A stretch of DNA of 64,000 nt from Paractinoplanes abujensis (lineage in GTDB: Bacteria > Actinomycetota > Actinomycetes > Mycobacteriales > Micromonosporaceae). Each line of letters begins with the position of its first letter. The stretch's first letter is position 1. Location: the NCBI RefSeq assembly GCF_014204895.1, contig NZ_JACHMF010000001.1, positions 7,750,001 through 7,814,000 of the forward strand. Reading direction: 5' to 3'. Both the position numbers and the translations under genes were made by a program. The notes beneath the pieces are model-generated. The model made no database searches and was not told the DNA's origin. It saw only the letters and a program-made list of their open reading frames with translations. This document shows positions 63,268 through 64,000 of the stretch, in pieces.

Positions 63268-64000
63268 CGAGCCTCCCCAGGCCGGCCCCGCGCCGGGGCG
63301 TCGACCGCACCGTACGCCAGCCGGCCGAACTCGGTCAGTGCCCCGTTCCACAGCAGGTCGCTGACCTGACTGAGCACGATGAAGATCAGCCCCTCGTGCG
63401 GGTCGGTGAACCAGTCCGTGCCGTAGCCGCCGGCCCACCCGTAACGCCCGGGACCGCTGATCTCGTCGGCCCGCACGGTGACGGCCAGACCGTAGCCCCA
63501 GCCCGAGCCGCCCAGGAAGAACCCGCCGCCCTCGATCTGCTCGGGGCTCAGGTGGTTGGTGGTCATCGCGGCCACCGACTTCTCGGACATCAGCCGGGTG
63601 CCGCCGTGCACGCCGCCGCGCAGCAGCATGCGGGCGAAGGCCAGATAGTCGTCGGCGGTGGACAGCAGCCCGGCCGAACCGCTCGGGAAAACCGGCGGCC
63701 GTGTCCACGCCTCGAGCGGCTCGCCCGTCTGCCGGACCGGGTGACCCGAGCCGTCGCCCAGATAGTGCGGCGGCACCTGGGCCATCCGCTCGGCGGGCAG
63801 CCAGAAGCCGGTGCTGCTCATGCCGAGCGGGCTGAAGACGCGCTCGTGCAGCAGGTCGCCCAGCGGCCGGCCGGCGGCGCGGGCCAGCAGCACGCCGAGC
63901 ACCAGCGTGCCCGCGTTGTACATCCATGCCTCGCCCGGCTGGTGGATCAGCGGCAACGACCCGAACCGCCGGATCCACTCGTCGGGCTCGAGGGTGCTGC
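63264..64000 (-). CDS. Beta-lactamase-family serine hydrolase, C-terminal part (cut by window edge)
   Basis: The visible 245 codons are the C-terminal two thirds of a class C beta-lactamase/esterase-like protein. The second catalytic motif is at QPGEAWMYNAG (Y-x-N), with GMSSTGFWLP, FPSGSAGLLSTADDYLAFAR and YGWAGGYGTDWFTDP (a GTD in the third-motif region). The SxxK part lies beyond base 64000. It is followed, with 4-bp overlap, by an NTF2-like gene. The reading frame runs intact to the window edge. Confidence 0.88.
   Translation of the reverse strand, partial: STLEPDEWIRRFGSLPLIHQPGEAWMYNAGTLVLGVLLARAAGRPLGDLLHERVFSPLGMSSTGFWLPAERMAQVPPHYLGDGSGHPVRQTGEPLEAWTRPPVFPSGSAGLLSTADDYLAFARMLLRGGVHGGTRLMSEKSVAAMTTNHLSPEQIEGGGFFLGGSGWGYGLAVTVRADEISGPGRYGWAGGYGTDWFTDPHEGLIFIVLSQVSDLLWNGALTEFGRLAYGAVDAPARGRPGEAR

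Overview
The window is very GC-rich, gene-dense actinobacterial chromosome. Several features point to a filamentous soil actinomycete, most likely Micromonosporaceae (Actinoplanes-like): a fused 2-oxoglutarate decarboxylase/dehydrogenase (Kgd) next to a DUF6104-type small protein, secreted chitinases with threonine/proline linkers, LppX-like lipoproteins, a SigK-RskA pair, and frequent GTG/TTG starts. The taxonomic placement is inference. No rRNA, tRNA, CRISPR array, prophage or intact insertion sequence was recognised.

Layout. 1-9.1 kb, mostly minus strand: central metabolism (pta, partial; kgd with a clear terminator), a small ATPase and an ABC-2 exporter. 9.1-14.8 kb, plus strand: a two-gene acyltransferase operon resembling ornithine-lipid olsB-olsA, then a response regulator, a sensor kinase and an HtrA-type protease in the same order as mycobacterial mprA-mprB-pepD, with a matching operator-like site before the regulator gene and before the protease gene. 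14.9-19.2 kb: a 1064-residue membrane protein that looks like a site-2 protease without its zinc ligands, fused to two cNMP-binding-like domains and a FecR-like domain; a zinc-finger microprotein; an EF-hand-like protein; and a broken DUF402 gene. 19.2-27.7 kb: chitinase 1, a beta-lactamase-fold lipoprotein, a patatin/acyltransferase pair, two LppX-like lipoproteins and an FHA protein. 27.7-38.1 kb: arginine/ornithine catabolism, clpP, a LysR/oxidoreductase pair, Nei glycosylase, a NodB deacetylase, a CoA-disulfide-reductase-like flavoenzyme and a GCS2 ligase. 38.2-40.7 kb: chitinases 2 and 3, whose chitin-binding modules are almost identical in DNA. 40.7-48.6 kb: DedA, a PadR operon, 1.4 kb of GC-rich repeats without a supported gene, a GH13 enzyme, FabG, and a lipoprotein next to an ATP-grasp ligase. 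48.6-54 kb: small membrane proteins, an oxidoreductase, and a sigK-rskA-fasciclin-molybdoenzyme cluster with SigK-type promoter sequences. 54-64 kb: regulators, a TetR/MFS efflux pair, a Ser/Thr kinase, a CocE-like hydrolase and a partial serine hydrolase.

Themes. Much of the content concerns the cell envelope and extracytoplasmic sensing: two-component, ECF/anti-sigma, STPK, LppX, HtrA, FAS1 and possible ornithine lipids. Chitin use is the second theme. Several short palindromes or direct repeats sit where regulators would bind, and they are listed individually. The strongest candidates for something not well described are the degenerate S2P/cNMP/FecR fusion with its downstream metal-binding small proteins, and the lipoprotein/ATP-grasp pair.
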